A stretch of 64,000 bases of DNA from Robertmurraya sp047302285 (GTDB taxonomy: Bacteria > Bacillota > Bacilli > Bacillales > Cytobacillaceae): the NCBI RefSeq assembly GCF_047302285.1, contig NZ_CP154845.1:2046001-2110000 (forward strand), read 5' to 3'. The position numbers and the translations under genes were made by a program. Below the pieces are notes generated by a model, which did no database searches, was not told the origin of the DNA, and saw nothing but the letters and a program-made list of their open reading frames with translations. Below, in pieces: positions 32,127 through 41,178 of this stretch. Each line of letters opens with the position of its first letter. The stretch's first letter is position 1.

Positions 32127-32754
32127 ATAAAATTTCTTTGATCCCCTCATACACAAAATAAAGGCCAAATCCTATTAGGGATAATCCAGAGACAATCGAG
32201 ATCGCTTTAAGACTATACGTATTTAAAAATCTGCGCATCCCCGTTGTTAAACCGGCTATGAGTAAATCCCATAATGTTAGCCCAAGAAAGATCATGCTAC
32301 TGTAAAGAAGCAGGGATCCAGGCGCATTAACTTGTGCTGTTTTTGCTAATACTGATCCGTAAATCCCGAGCCAAAAAAGAATAGACAGTGGGCTTGTAAT
32401 GGACATAATGAACCCAGTTAGGAAGCATTTCCCTAAGCTATCTCTTCCACGCCGTGCGTCTAGTGAGACGGAACCAGCACTGTTTATTCCTTCAATTCCA
32501 GAATAAACGAGAATCAATCCACCAAACAGCCATAGAAATATTTGTACGATGGGAATCTCAAGAAATTGCACCATTCCTAAATAGACAATTAACATAAAAA
32601 TTCCATCTGCAATCATCGAGCCAGCTCCGACTATCCATGCATGCCAAAAACCATTTTTAATGCCTTTATCTAAACGAGCAGAGTTAACTGGTCCAATTGG
32701 TGCAGCCAAAGTGAACCCTAACAAAATATAACTAAATAAAAGACTTATACTCAA
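32125..32754 (-). CDS. LysE/RhtB-family translocator, copy 2
   Basis: A 209-residue LysE-family exporter. The longest frame starts at 32862, but the TTG at 32754 has GGAGTGG five nt upstream and gives MSISLLFSYILLGFTLAAPI, in exact register with copy 1 at 22058-22687 and equal in length. Shared blocks include IEGI/IEGL, SIT/ISNPLS/LTILFWLGIYGSVLAKTA and IGFGLYF. Six membrane segments. Both copies probably export amino acids or related small molecules, perhaps with different substrates. Confidence 0.88.
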   Translation of the reverse strand: MSISLLFSYILLGFTLAAPIGPVNSARLDKGIKNGFWHAWIVGAGSMIADGIFMLIVYLGMVQFLEIPIVQIFLWLFGGLILVYSGIEGINSAGSVSLDARRGRDSLGKCFLTGFIMSITSPLSILFWLGIYGSVLAKTAQVNAPGSLLLYSSMIFLGLTLWDLLIAGLTTGMRRFLNTYSLKAISIVSGLSLIGFGLYFVYEGIKEIL

Positions 32755-32878
32755 AATAACCACTCCACAACAACATAGCTTGTACATTGTATGTAGGAAA
32801 TAAATAACTATGAGCACTTGTTTCGAAAAAGATGAAAAAATAGTGCTTTTGATAAGAAACATGACAAACTCTTTAGGA

Positions 32879-32907
32879 TTGACATATAAGAATATTTACC
32901 ATATTCT
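32879..32907 (+). promoter_or_regulatory. hut operon promoter
   Basis: TTGACA (32879-32884), 17-nt spacer, TATTCT (32902-32907), about 95 nt before hutP. Confidence 0.75.
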
Positions 32908-33000
32908 AAAAATAGATATTAGAGTCGATTGAAAAACCGTGCAAGGAATGCGGTTTGAAATGGATTTAGAGAAGAGAATAAGATTAGTGAGTGGTTGCCA

Positions 33001-33444
33001 ATGGCTTTGAACAAAGAACATCGAATCGGACGCCACGCCACCTTACTTTTACTAGCAGATGAACGTAGCGATCTATCTAAACTGACAACTCAATTAGGAT
33101 GGAAAAGCTGTTTAGGAAAAGTGGGTTCAATGGAGTCGCAAAAAGTTGTTGCTGCAATTGAAGTAGCAGCAAAACAACAAGGAGTAATTAGTCAGGAGCT
33201 ATACCGAGAAACACATGCTTTATACCATGCGATCATGGAAGCACTTCATGGGATTACACGAGGACAAATGCAGTTAGGTTCTGTGATGAGAACAGTCGGT
33301 TTACGCTTTGCGGTGGTCCGTGGAAATCCATATGAAGCTGAAGCTGAAGGTGAGTGGATCGCTGTTGCTATCTATGGAACGATTGGAGCACCCGTTAGAG
33401 GTTTAGAGCATGAGACATTAGGTCTTGGAATTAATCATATTTAA
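33001..33444 (+). CDS. hutP: hut operon positive regulator HutP
   Basis: A 147-residue RNA-binding antiterminator. With L-histidine and Mg2+ the HutP hexamer binds UAG-rich sites in the leader between hutP and hutH and prevents termination. The start ATG 33001 gives MALNKEHRIGRHATLLLL, matching the family; a TTG two codons before is possible. Conserved block RGQMQLGSVMRTVGLRFAVVRG and the end HETLGLGINH are present. Followed at 33470-33533 by UAG triplets and a long terminator. Confidence 0.95.
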   Translation: MALNKEHRIGRHATLLLLADERSDLSKLTTQLGWKSCLGKVGSMESQKVVAAIEVAAKQQGVISQELYRETHALYHAIMEALHGITRGQMQLGSVMRTVGLRFAVVRGNPYEAEAEGEWIAVAIYGTIGAPVRGLEHETLGLGINHI

Positions 33445-33469
33445 ATTGAATAAGAAAGCCCAGAGCTAT

Positions 33470-33533
33470 TAGATACTAGGGGGCTATACGCTCAAAATCA
33501 AAAAAATGATTTTGAGCGTATAGCCCCCTTTTT
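33470..33533 (+). promoter_or_regulatory. HutP-responsive hut terminator
   Basis: A near-perfect stem of about 22 bp joins GGGGGCTATACGCTCAAAAT (from 33479) to its complement ending in CCCCC and a T-run at 33533. UAG triplets precede it at 33470-33472 and 33477-33479, spaced as in HutP binding sites. In the absence of HutP-histidine this would stop transcription before hutH. Confidence 0.93.
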
Positions 33534-33582
33534 ATGTGGCACTTTATCTTGGTAAAGGAATACAACGAAAGCAGGTGGACAT

Positions 33583-35106
33583 ATGGTGGTATTAACAGGA
33601 AATACATTGACACTAGAGGAAATGAAAGAAATTCTTTTTGATGGAAAAATAGTTTCTGCTTCTGATGAAAGTTGGGAACGGGTTGAAGAAAGCCGCAAAG
33701 CGGTAGAACAAATCGTACAAGAAAACCGTGTTGTATATGGGATCACGACAGGATTTGGCAAATTTAGCGATGTCTTAATTGAGAAAGAAAATGTTGAGGA
33801 TCTCCAGTTGAATCTCATTCATTCACATGCAGTGGGAGTGGGCGATCCTTTTCCGGAAATGGTTTCCCAAGCGATGCTTGTCCTTAGAGCTAATGCCCTC
33901 TTAAAAGGGTACTCTGGTGTTAGAAAAATCGTGATTGAGAGATTACTTGATTTTGTCAATAAGGACATTCTTCCAGTTATACCTCAGCAAGGTTCATTGG
34001 GGGCAAGCGGAGATTTAGCGCCTCTTTCGCATTTAGTTCTTCCGTTATTAGGCGAAGGGGAAGTATTTTACAAAGGACAAAGAGTAGAGGCACTCGATGC
34101 AATGACAGAAGAAGGGATTTTCCCTATTACTTTAACGGCAAAGGAAGGGCTTGCGCTCATTAATGGGACTCAAGCGATGACGGCGATGGGAGTGATCGGA
34201 TACCTAGAGGCAGAAAAATTGGCCTATCAGTCTGAAGCGATAGCGGCAATGACGATGGAGGGTTTGAATGGAATTATCGATGCTTTCGATAAGGATGTTC
34301 ATATCGCCCGTGGCTACCCTGAACAAATTTTAGTAGCTGAGAGAATGAGGGAGCTTCTAGAAGGAAGCAATCTTATTACAAAGCAAGGGGAAAAAAGAGT
34401 GCAGGATGCTTATTCCTTAAGGTGCATTCCACAAGTTCACGGTGCAACTTGGCAAGTTTTGAATTATGTTAAAGAGAAATTAGAAATTGAACTGAATGCT
34501 GCTACGGATAATCCGCTTATTTTTGATGGTGGGAAAAAAGTCATTTCTGGTGGCAATTTTCATGGGCAACCAATTGCTTTTGCGATGGACTTTCTAGGTA
34601 TAGCGATTGCTGAATTGGCTAATATTTCTGAACGTCGGATTGAACGGTTAGTGAATCCGCAATTGAATGACTTGCCACCTTTCTTAAGTCCTGAACCGGG
34701 ACTGCAATCAGGAGCGATGATCATGCAATATTGTGCAGCTTCACTCGTTTCTGAAAATAAAACATTGGCCCATCCAGCAAGTGTAGATTCGATTCCTTCT
34801 TCTGCTAATCAAGAGGATCATGTAAGCATGGGGACAATCGGTTCAAGACACGCTTATCAAATTATTACCAATACAAGACGTGTTTTAGCGATTGAATTAA
34901 TCTGTGCGATGCAGGCAGCTGAAATAAAAGGGAAAGAAAAGATGAGTCCAATAACAAAAGAAATTTTGGAGGAAGGGAGAAAGCGATTTCCTTTTATTGA
35001 AAAAGATAGAGTCTTTTCCAAAGATATTGAAATTGCTGAAAATTGGTTGAAAACGTCTGTTTCGTTTGCGAAAAAAAAAGTGAATTTTGAAGTCGAATTC
35101 TGTTGA
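33583..35106 (+). CDS. hutH: histidine ammonia-lyase
   Basis: A 507-residue enzyme, first step of histidine degradation, deaminating histidine to trans-urocanate. The MIO prosthetic group forms from Ala-Ser-Gly in GSLGASGDLAPLSHL at about residues 140-154. Other family segments are YGITTGFGKFSDVLIE, and NPLIFDGGKKVISGGNFHGQ. Normal length for HutH. It starts after GCAGGTGGAC, 50 nt after the HutP terminator, and is followed in 35 nt by hutU. Confidence 0.97.
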   Translation: MVVLTGNTLTLEEMKEILFDGKIVSASDESWERVEESRKAVEQIVQENRVVYGITTGFGKFSDVLIEKENVEDLQLNLIHSHAVGVGDPFPEMVSQAMLVLRANALLKGYSGVRKIVIERLLDFVNKDILPVIPQQGSLGASGDLAPLSHLVLPLLGEGEVFYKGQRVEALDAMTEEGIFPITLTAKEGLALINGTQAMTAMGVIGYLEAEKLAYQSEAIAAMTMEGLNGIIDAFDKDVHIARGYPEQILVAERMRELLEGSNLITKQGEKRVQDAYSLRCIPQVHGATWQVLNYVKEKLEIELNAATDNPLIFDGGKKVISGGNFHGQPIAFAMDFLGIAIAELANISERRIERLVNPQLNDLPPFLSPEPGLQSGAMIMQYCAASLVSENKTLAHPASVDSIPSSANQEDHVSMGTIGSRHAYQIITNTRRVLAIELICAMQAAEIKGKEKMSPITKEILEEGRKRFPFIEKDRVFSKDIEIAENWLKTSVSFAKKKVNFEVEFC

Positions 35107-35141
35107 AATAGAAGAGATTTTGAATTTAAGGAGGAGAAAAA

Positions 35142-36812
35142 ATGGTAACTACAAATAAAGTTATTCGCTACCGAGGAACAGAATTAAATACAAAAGGCTG
35201 GCAGCAGGAAGCGGTCCTTCGCATGCTGATGAATAATTTAGATTCAGAAGTAGCAGAAAAACCAGAGGATTTGGTTGTATATGGTGGAATCGGAAAAGCG
35301 GCACGAAATTGGGAATGCTTTGATGCTATTGTTGATTCACTTAAAAGACTGGAAGCAGATGAAACATTAATGATTCAATCAGGTAAGCCTGTCGCGATTT
35401 TTAAAACACATGCCAATGCACCGAGAGTCCTTATCGCCAATTCCAATCTTGTTCCAGCATATGCGAACTGGGACACCTTCCATGAATTAGACAAAAGGGG
35501 CCTAATGATGTACGGACAAATGACAGCAGGAAGCTGGATTTATATTGGCTCTCAAGGTATTGTTCAAGGAACATACGAAACATTTGCCGAGTTGGCTAAA
35601 CAGCATTTCAACGGCTCTCTCCGACATACGATTACAGTAACAGCTGGATTAGGTGGAATGGGAGGAGCTCAGCCTCTAGCTGTGACGATGAATGGTGGAG
35701 TGTGCATTGCCATCGAAGTGGATGAAACGAGAATCGATCGGAGAATTGAAACGAAATATACTGATATAAAAACGAATTCCTTAGAGGAAGCTTTGCAATT
35801 AGCACAAATAGCGAAAAAAGAAGGGAAAGCACTTTCCATTGGATTATTAGGGAATGCAGCTGACATGTTACCAGAAATGATTAGAACGGGATTTATTCCT
35901 GACGTTTTAACTGATCAGACTTCTGCTCACGATCCATTAAATGGCTATATTCCTTCGCAAATGACTCTAGAGGAAGCAGCGTGCTTAAGAGCGGAAAACC
36001 CTGAAATCTTTGTGAAGGCTGCGAAAGTTTCAATGGCGACTCATGTAAAAGCAATGCTGGAAATGATGGATAAGGGCGCTATTACCTTTGACTACGGAAA
36101 TAATATACGTCAAGTAGCGAAAGATGAAGGGGTAGAAAATGCTTTTGACTTCCCTGGATTTGTTCCAGCTTATATTCGTCCACAATTTTGCGTGGGAAAA
36201 GGTCCATTCCGTTGGGCGGCTTTATCTGGAGATCCAGAGGATATTTTTAAAACCGATGCAGCAATTCTCCGAGAATTTGCCGATAACGAACATTTATGTA
36301 ATTGGATTCGTATGGCTCAGGAGAAAATTCAGTTTCAAGGTTTACCTTCTCGGATATGTTGGCTTGGATATGGAGAAAGGGCACGTTTTGGAAAAATCAT
36401 CAATGACATGGTAGCGAGTGGTGAATTAAAGGCTCCTATCGTGATCGGGCGTGATCATTTAGATTCTGGCTCCGTTGCCTCACCGAATAGAGAGACAGAG
36501 TCTATGCTTGATGGGTCTGATGCTGTATCCGATTGGCCGATTTTAAATGCGCTCATCAATGCTGTTGGCGGGGCGACTTGGGTTTCCGTTCATCATGGTG
36601 GTGGAGTCGGAATGGGCTATTCTCAGCATGCTGGAGTCGTGATTGTAGCGGACGGTACGAAGGAAGCAGAAGAACGAATTGAACGAGTGTTAACAACAGA
36701 CCCAGGAATGGGTGTGGTCCGACATGCAGATGCAGGCTATGAATTAGCAAAGAATACGGCTCGAGAGAAAGGGATTCGCATGCCAATGCTTGACAAGGAT
36801 GGTGGGCAGTAA
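35142..36812 (+). CDS. hutU: urocanate hydratase
   Basis: A 556-residue NAD-dependent urocanase, second step. The NAD-binding glycine stretch TAGLGGMGGAQPLAVTMNGG is clear, as are VVYGGIGKAARNWE, RICWLGYGERARFG and VSVHHGGGVGMGYSQHAG near the end. Length is normal. AAGGAGGAGAAA precedes the ATG. Its stop shares a base with the hutI start, so hutU and hutI are translationally coupled. Confidence 0.97.
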   Translation: MVTTNKVIRYRGTELNTKGWQQEAVLRMLMNNLDSEVAEKPEDLVVYGGIGKAARNWECFDAIVDSLKRLEADETLMIQSGKPVAIFKTHANAPRVLIANSNLVPAYANWDTFHELDKRGLMMYGQMTAGSWIYIGSQGIVQGTYETFAELAKQHFNGSLRHTITVTAGLGGMGGAQPLAVTMNGGVCIAIEVDETRIDRRIETKYTDIKTNSLEEALQLAQIAKKEGKALSIGLLGNAADMLPEMIRTGFIPDVLTDQTSAHDPLNGYIPSQMTLEEAACLRAENPEIFVKAAKVSMATHVKAMLEMMDKGAITFDYGNNIRQVAKDEGVENAFDFPGFVPAYIRPQFCVGKGPFRWAALSGDPEDIFKTDAAILREFADNEHLCNWIRMAQEKIQFQGLPSRICWLGYGERARFGKIINDMVASGELKAPIVIGRDHLDSGSVASPNRETESMLDGSDAVSDWPILNALINAVGGATWVSVHHGGGVGMGYSQHAGVVIVADGTKEAEERIERVLTTDPGMGVVRHADAGYELAKNTAREKGIRMPMLDKDGGQ

Positions 36813-38077
36813 TGTCAAAACCATTGTGGATTAAACAGGCATCACAATTAGCTACCCTTGCAACAAAACATGAAGGACCACGTTCAAAAGAAGCGATGTC
36901 TGAGCTTGGTTTAATCGAGGATGGCAGCCTCTGGATTGAAAATGGAATCATACAAGCAGTTGGGACGACAAAAGACATAGAAAAACAATACGAAAAACGT
37001 TTAAGTGAGGCAGAAGTCTATGATGCAAAAGGGTTATTAGTCACACCTGGATTAGTCGATCCTCATACTCATGTCGTATATGGAGGAAGTAGAGAGCGTG
37101 AATTTGAGATGCGACTTGAAGGCGCAACTTATATGGAGATCATGAATGCGGGTGGCGGGATTCATGCGACAGCAAGGATGACTAGGGAAGCATCAGAAGA
37201 GGAACTAATGGAGCAGACTGAAAAGAGACTAGATTCCTTTTTACGGCATGGAGTGACAACGATTGAAGGTAAAAGTGGCTATGGAATGGATCTACAGACA
37301 GAACTAAAGCAATTAAGAGTGATGAAAAAACTTCAAAAAGAACATCTTATTGATATTGTTCCGACTTTTATGGGGGCTCATGCAGTTCCACCTGAATATA
37401 AAGGCAAGGAAGATGAATTTGTCACTTTTCTAATAGAGGAAATGCTCCCGCTAGTAGCACGTGAGAAGTTAGCGGAATTTAATGATGTTTTTTGTGAGAA
37501 AGGGGTCTATACTCCTAAGCAGTCTGAAAGAATTTTAGAAGCTGGGAAGAAGTACGGATTAATTCCGAAAATACATGCAGATGAAATTGAACCATATGGA
37601 GGGGCAGAGCTCGCTGCAAAGGTTGGAGCGATTTCTGCTGAACATTTATTAAAAGTGTCAGAGGAAGGGATTATAAGGATGGCGGAAGGGGGCGTTATCG
37701 CTTGTCTTTTACCGGCAACAGCCCTTTACTTGAGAGAGGAAGCGGCAAAAGGAAGAAAATTGGTCGATGCAGGTGTAGCTGTTGCGATTTCTACAGATTG
37801 TAATCCTGGCTCATCTCCCACTACTTCAATGCCATTAGTGATGAACCTTGCCTGTATTTCGATGCGGCTAACACCAGCAGAAGCCTTAACTGCAGCAACT
37901 TATAATGCAGCATGTGCGATAAAGCGCCAACATCTCATAGGGTCTCTAGAAGTAGGGAAGCAGGCAGATATCGCAGTATGGGATGTAAAGGATTATCGCG
38001 GATTACAATATTTATTTGGCGTTAATCACGTCAAAGCTGTTTGGAAAAAAGGGGTTCAGGTGGTGAACCAAGGATGA
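36812..38077 (+). CDS. hutI: imidazolonepropionase
   Basis: A 421-residue amidohydrolase, third step, opening the imidazolone ring to N-formimidoyl-L-glutamate. The metal-binding HxH is in LVDPHTHVVYGGSRE; further metal or substrate residues are in IPKIHADEIEPYGG, ISAEHLL and ISTDCNPGSSPT. Overlaps hutU by 1 nt (TAATG) and hutG by 4 nt (ATGA), so the three last genes are tightly coupled. Confidence 0.97.
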   Translation: MSKPLWIKQASQLATLATKHEGPRSKEAMSELGLIEDGSLWIENGIIQAVGTTKDIEKQYEKRLSEAEVYDAKGLLVTPGLVDPHTHVVYGGSREREFEMRLEGATYMEIMNAGGGIHATARMTREASEEELMEQTEKRLDSFLRHGVTTIEGKSGYGMDLQTELKQLRVMKKLQKEHLIDIVPTFMGAHAVPPEYKGKEDEFVTFLIEEMLPLVAREKLAEFNDVFCEKGVYTPKQSERILEAGKKYGLIPKIHADEIEPYGGAELAAKVGAISAEHLLKVSEEGIIRMAEGGVIACLLPATALYLREEAAKGRKLVDAGVAVAISTDCNPGSSPTTSMPLVMNLACISMRLTPAEALTAATYNAACAIKRQHLIGSLEVGKQADIAVWDVKDYRGLQYLFGVNHVKAVWKKGVQVVNQG

Positions 38078-39042
38078 GTGAGCATTGGCTCCAAGCGCCT
38101 GAATGGCGTTGGAATAAAGGCAGTGGGGATGTGGAATTTGTTCATCAGTGGGTCCTTCCTCTTGAACAATCAACATCTGCACCTGATATCGTACTGTATG
38201 GGGCACCTATTTCCCGTTCTTCTATCAGTGTTTCCGGAGCCTCTCAATACCCAGAAGAATTTCGCAGAATGTGGAAAAAATTCGCGACTTTTCAAATAGA
38301 AGAGGATGTTGATTTAACGAAACTCAATGTGGCAGATGCAGGGGATGTTCAAATGCACACGACTGATATTCTCCTCTCTCACCAACGAGTCGAAGCTACA
38401 ACTTCCTATTTAGTTGAAAAATTCGCTCGTTCCACAACTTGTCTCATTGGCGGCGACCATTCTGTTACCGCCTGCGCCATTCGCGGAATTAAGAAGAAAT
38501 ATCCAAATGAGAAAATAGGAATACTTCAATTGGATACCCACCTTGATGTAAGAGATCCGGCAGAGCTTGGCCCTGCCAATGGAACACCGATCCGGCAACT
38601 AATTGATGGAGGAGTCGTTGAAGGAGAACATATCGTCAATGTGGGACTACATGGATATTTTAATGCGAAGTCCCTTGTCGATTATGCTAAAGAGCGGAAA
38701 ATTCAAGTTATTCCATTAAACAAGGCAAGAAAACAAGGAGTGGTGCATACGATAAAGAGGTCGCTCGAAGATTTAATAGTCCGAGTGGATCGAATTTATG
38801 TAACGGTTGATATGGATGTCCTAGACATCTCTGTTGCTCCTGGGGTCCCTGCTTCAACACCAGGCGGTATGAGTTCTCAAGAATTATTTGATGCTCTTTT
38901 AGAAATTGGGAGACATGGAGAGGTAAAGCATATTGATTTTGTTTGTCTAGATCCGACGAAGGATTCCGACGTATCAGAAACGGTTAAAATCGGACTATAT
39001 GCTTGGTTACAGTTCTTAACTGGAATCGCACTACGGAAGTGA
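38074..39042 (+). CDS. hutG: formimidoylglutamase
   Basis: A 322-residue ureohydrolase-family manganese enzyme, last step, giving glutamate and formamide. Metal ligands: TCLIGGDHSVT, LQLDTHLDVRD and VTVDMDVLDISVAP. The ATG at 38074 overlaps the hutI stop; a longer in-frame start at 38041 would lie inside hutI. No histidine permease gene (hutM) follows, unlike the order hutPHUIGM of B. subtilis. Confidence 0.95.
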   Translation: MSEHWLQAPEWRWNKGSGDVEFVHQWVLPLEQSTSAPDIVLYGAPISRSSISVSGASQYPEEFRRMWKKFATFQIEEDVDLTKLNVADAGDVQMHTTDILLSHQRVEATTSYLVEKFARSTTCLIGGDHSVTACAIRGIKKKYPNEKIGILQLDTHLDVRDPAELGPANGTPIRQLIDGGVVEGEHIVNVGLHGYFNAKSLVDYAKERKIQVIPLNKARKQGVVHTIKRSLEDLIVRVDRIYVTVDMDVLDISVAPGVPASTPGGMSSQELFDALLEIGRHGEVKHIDFVCLDPTKDSDVSETVKIGLYAWLQFLTGIALRK

Positions 39043-39143
39043 AAATATTTTAAACGATCTATTTCTAAAATTGACCTACGACCCATAAGCGTTTAAAATT
39101 ACATATGGTTACTCATAACATTTGCTTACAGGTGGGGATAGAA

Positions 39144-39497
39144 ATGGCAATTTTGACACTAATAATATGTATATTTCTTGCCTTTATTTTTATTAGGTAT
39201 CTTCCTGTTTGGGGGGCACGTTGTATACAAATGTTAGAAATAGATGAGAAAAACATGACGATTGTCGATGTTAGAGATTATAATCAATCCTACAAGGATC
39301 CTACTCAAGCAACGATTAACATACCAGTAGCTTACTTAAATAGATATTTTCACGAAATTCCTGGGCAACAAGTACATGTTGTCGCTGCCAATACGCTTGA
39401 AAAGAATATAAGTATTCGCTTCTTACGAAAAAAAGGGTATGCTGTTCATAGCTATACATTAACAGAATGTCAATGTAATAATGAAAATCTTGCATAG
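39144..39497 (+). CDS. rhodanese-like protein lacking the catalytic Cys
   Basis: A 117-residue protein: an N-terminal membrane segment (AILTLIICIFLAFIFIRYL), then a rhodanese-like domain (MTIVDVRDYNQS, INIPVAYLNRYFHEIPG). Where the catalytic Cys-x-x-G-x-R loop should come, the sequence is VHVVAANTLEKNISI, with no Cys, so thiosulfate sulfurtransferase activity is unlikely. The ATG at 39144 follows GGTGGGG; a longer start would precede it. The end is Cys-rich (CQC), possibly a new function. A separate unit from hut. Confidence 0.7.
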   Translation: MAILTLIICIFLAFIFIRYLPVWGARCIQMLEIDEKNMTIVDVRDYNQSYKDPTQATINIPVAYLNRYFHEIPGQQVHVVAANTLEKNISIRFLRKKGYAVHSYTLTECQCNNENLA

Positions 39498-39566
39498 TTA
39501 GACCTACAGAACTTTGTCTAACAGGTTCGGTTTTGAGGTACAAAATTTATATTAGCATTAAAAGAA

Positions 39567-39585
39567 GAGGTGCTATTCGCACCTC
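39567..39585. terminator. hairpin between convergent genes
   Basis: GAGGTGC pairs with GCACCTC, 5-nt loop. On the minus strand it is followed by TTCTTTT, serving the frameshifted GNAT; on plus it is AT-rich. Confidence 0.6.
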
Positions 39586-39622
39586 ATTTATTTATCATTT
39601 AGCAATTGAATTAGTGTTAGAA

Positions 39623-40082
39623 TTAAATGTTTTTGTAGACAAACTCTCGATATTTCACAAAGTCATTCTTCTTATAAAAGTTCTTTGCTATTTCGTTATT
39701 AAACCAATAATCTAATTCTATCTTGTTAATACCGTTTACTTTTGCAATGTCCGTAATTTCGTCCATCAGATTAGAACCATAGCCTTTTTTTCTTTGGCTT
39801 TCTGTGATGCTTATTTGATGTACATATACCGATTTATACGCGTTTTTAAAGGCGTTAGCGGGATAATTCTTAAATTCAATCCAAGCATAGCCTAAAGGTT
39901 GCTCATCCTCTTCTAACAGTAGGAAAGCGAAGTCCTCTTTATCAATAATTTTTTGGAAGAAAATCTCAATTTCCTCATAATTATATTCTTTGAAATACTC
40001 AGGATAAATCTGCGTGTAAATCGTGAACATATTTGTTCAATTTAGCGACTAATTCAAAATCTCTTGTTCGACTTATTTTCAT
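39623..40082 (-). pseudogene. frameshifted GNAT acetyltransferase
   Basis: The frame starting at ATG 40030 has no ribosome binding site. Behind AAAGGAG at correct spacing, a second frame starts at ATG 40082 and reads MKISRTRDFELVAKLNKYVH then DLHADLS before TGA (39999). This is the typical GNAT N-terminus, and it continues in the other frame as YPEYFKEYNYEEIE..., with the acetyl-CoA motif QRKKGYGSNLMDEI. The frames meet around 40000-40010 (GATTTATCC), a one-base insertion or two-base loss. The gene therefore looks inactivated, or it carries a sequencing error or a programmed shift. Confidence 0.78.
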
Positions 40083-40458
40083 ATCGGTTCTCCTTTGCCA
40101 GAAAATTCCTATATTCATACTAACACAAAAATCTATTTCTTAAATAAAAAACTTCCCTTTTCAAGACGTTTGGCATAAGTTGCTAATCAGTTTGAAATTA
40201 GAAACATAATTAGCAAACAAAATTGATACTTAATTTGGTATAAATTTCAGACGGATGACATTAGCTGTTGTCAACCTGTTAAAAAGAATGCTAATTTCAG
40301 TGCTAATTGTTAGGTCAATTTTAAAAAAGCTTTTTATATCGACAATAATAAGAGGTCCAAATCATATGCGATTTGAACCTGAAATTGATACTCTAATTTA
40401 GTTTTTGTACTCCTAATCCGAACCCTTTAAATTTTGTTTGTAGGTTTTTTGTTTTGTT
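40083..40458. other. 376-nt gene-free stretch
   Basis: No coding frame is supported. It holds two short inverted repeats: TTGCTAAT with ATTAGCAA (about 40170-40210), and an imperfect AGGTCCAAATC / GATTTGAACCT at about 40352-40374. No good T-run follows either, so I call neither a terminator. Confidence 0.5.
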
Positions 40459-41178
40459 TTATTTACTTGTAAACATTTGTGTCCAGTAATTTCCACTCTC
40501 TACATAGCCAACACCGATATAGGTAAAGGAAGAATTTAAAATATTGGCACGATGTCCTTCGCTATTCATCCATGCTTGTACAACTTCTTCTGGTGAACGT
40601 TGTCCCATCGCAATATTTTCTCCTGCAGAACGATAAGATATTCCGAATTGTTTCATCAAATCAAATGGAGACCCATAAGTTGGGCTTGTATGGCTAAAAT
40701 AACCTTTTGCTTTCATATCTTCAGATTTTGCCCGTGCAACCTTGCTCAAATTAGTGTCAAGCTTTAAAGCTGGAAGACCTTGCTTTGCCCGTTCATCATT
40801 TGTTAAATCTACAACTTTTTGTTCAAATGCACTCACCTGAGAAGTAGCTACAGCTTGCTGATTTTCATTCACAGGTTTTTCAACCGGTTTTTGCACAACA
40901 GGTGCAGGATTTGACGCTACAAGCTTGTCCGTTTTTGATGTCGTTTGTTTATTTTTTATTTGCTGCTTTTGAATATGCTCAAGGTTAATCTCAAATTTTT
41001 GAAGATACTTGGTAAGTAAATTATTTAATTGAGCTTTATCGATGTCACCAGATTGATAATAATTAACGTTCTTAACTTGCTTTGGTTCCAGATTGGCTGC
41101 ATCTGCATTGATTGTAGTTCCTGAGGTAAAGAGAAGCGCTGCTGTTGCTACGATTGGTACAATAAATTTCTTGTTCAT
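40459..41178 (-). CDS. secreted CAP-domain protein (YkwD type)
   Basis: A 239-residue exported protein with a signal peptide (residues 1-27, ending NADA-A), a helical region, a Pro/Val/Lys linker and a C-terminal CAP/SCP domain (about 115-239). CAP landmarks: VVDLTNDERAKQGLPAL, KGYFSHTSPTYGSPFDLM, AGENIAMGQRSPEEVVQAWM, HRANILNSSFTYIGVGYV and YWTQMF. Bacterial YkwD-like CAP proteins are secreted, function unclear. It is divergent from a second CAP gene with the same domain. The start follows TAGGAGGTTACACC. Confidence 0.9.
   Translation of the reverse strand: MNKKFIVPIVATAALLFTSGTTINADAANLEPKQVKNVNYYQSGDIDKAQLNNLLTKYLQKFEINLEHIQKQQIKNKQTTSKTDKLVASNPAPVVQKPVEKPVNENQQAVATSQVSAFEQKVVDLTNDERAKQGLPALKLDTNLSKVARAKSEDMKAKGYFSHTSPTYGSPFDLMKQFGISYRSAGENIAMGQRSPEEVVQAWMNSEGHRANILNSSFTYIGVGYVESGNYWTQMFTSK

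Noticed and set aside
36556..36978. 140-codon minus-strand frame spanning hutU and hutI
   Set aside because: Overlaps two genes with certain function; a codon-bias shadow.
39533..39715. 60-codon plus-strand frame after the rhodanese-like gene
   Set aside because: Crosses a terminator hairpin and runs antisense to the GNAT pseudogene.
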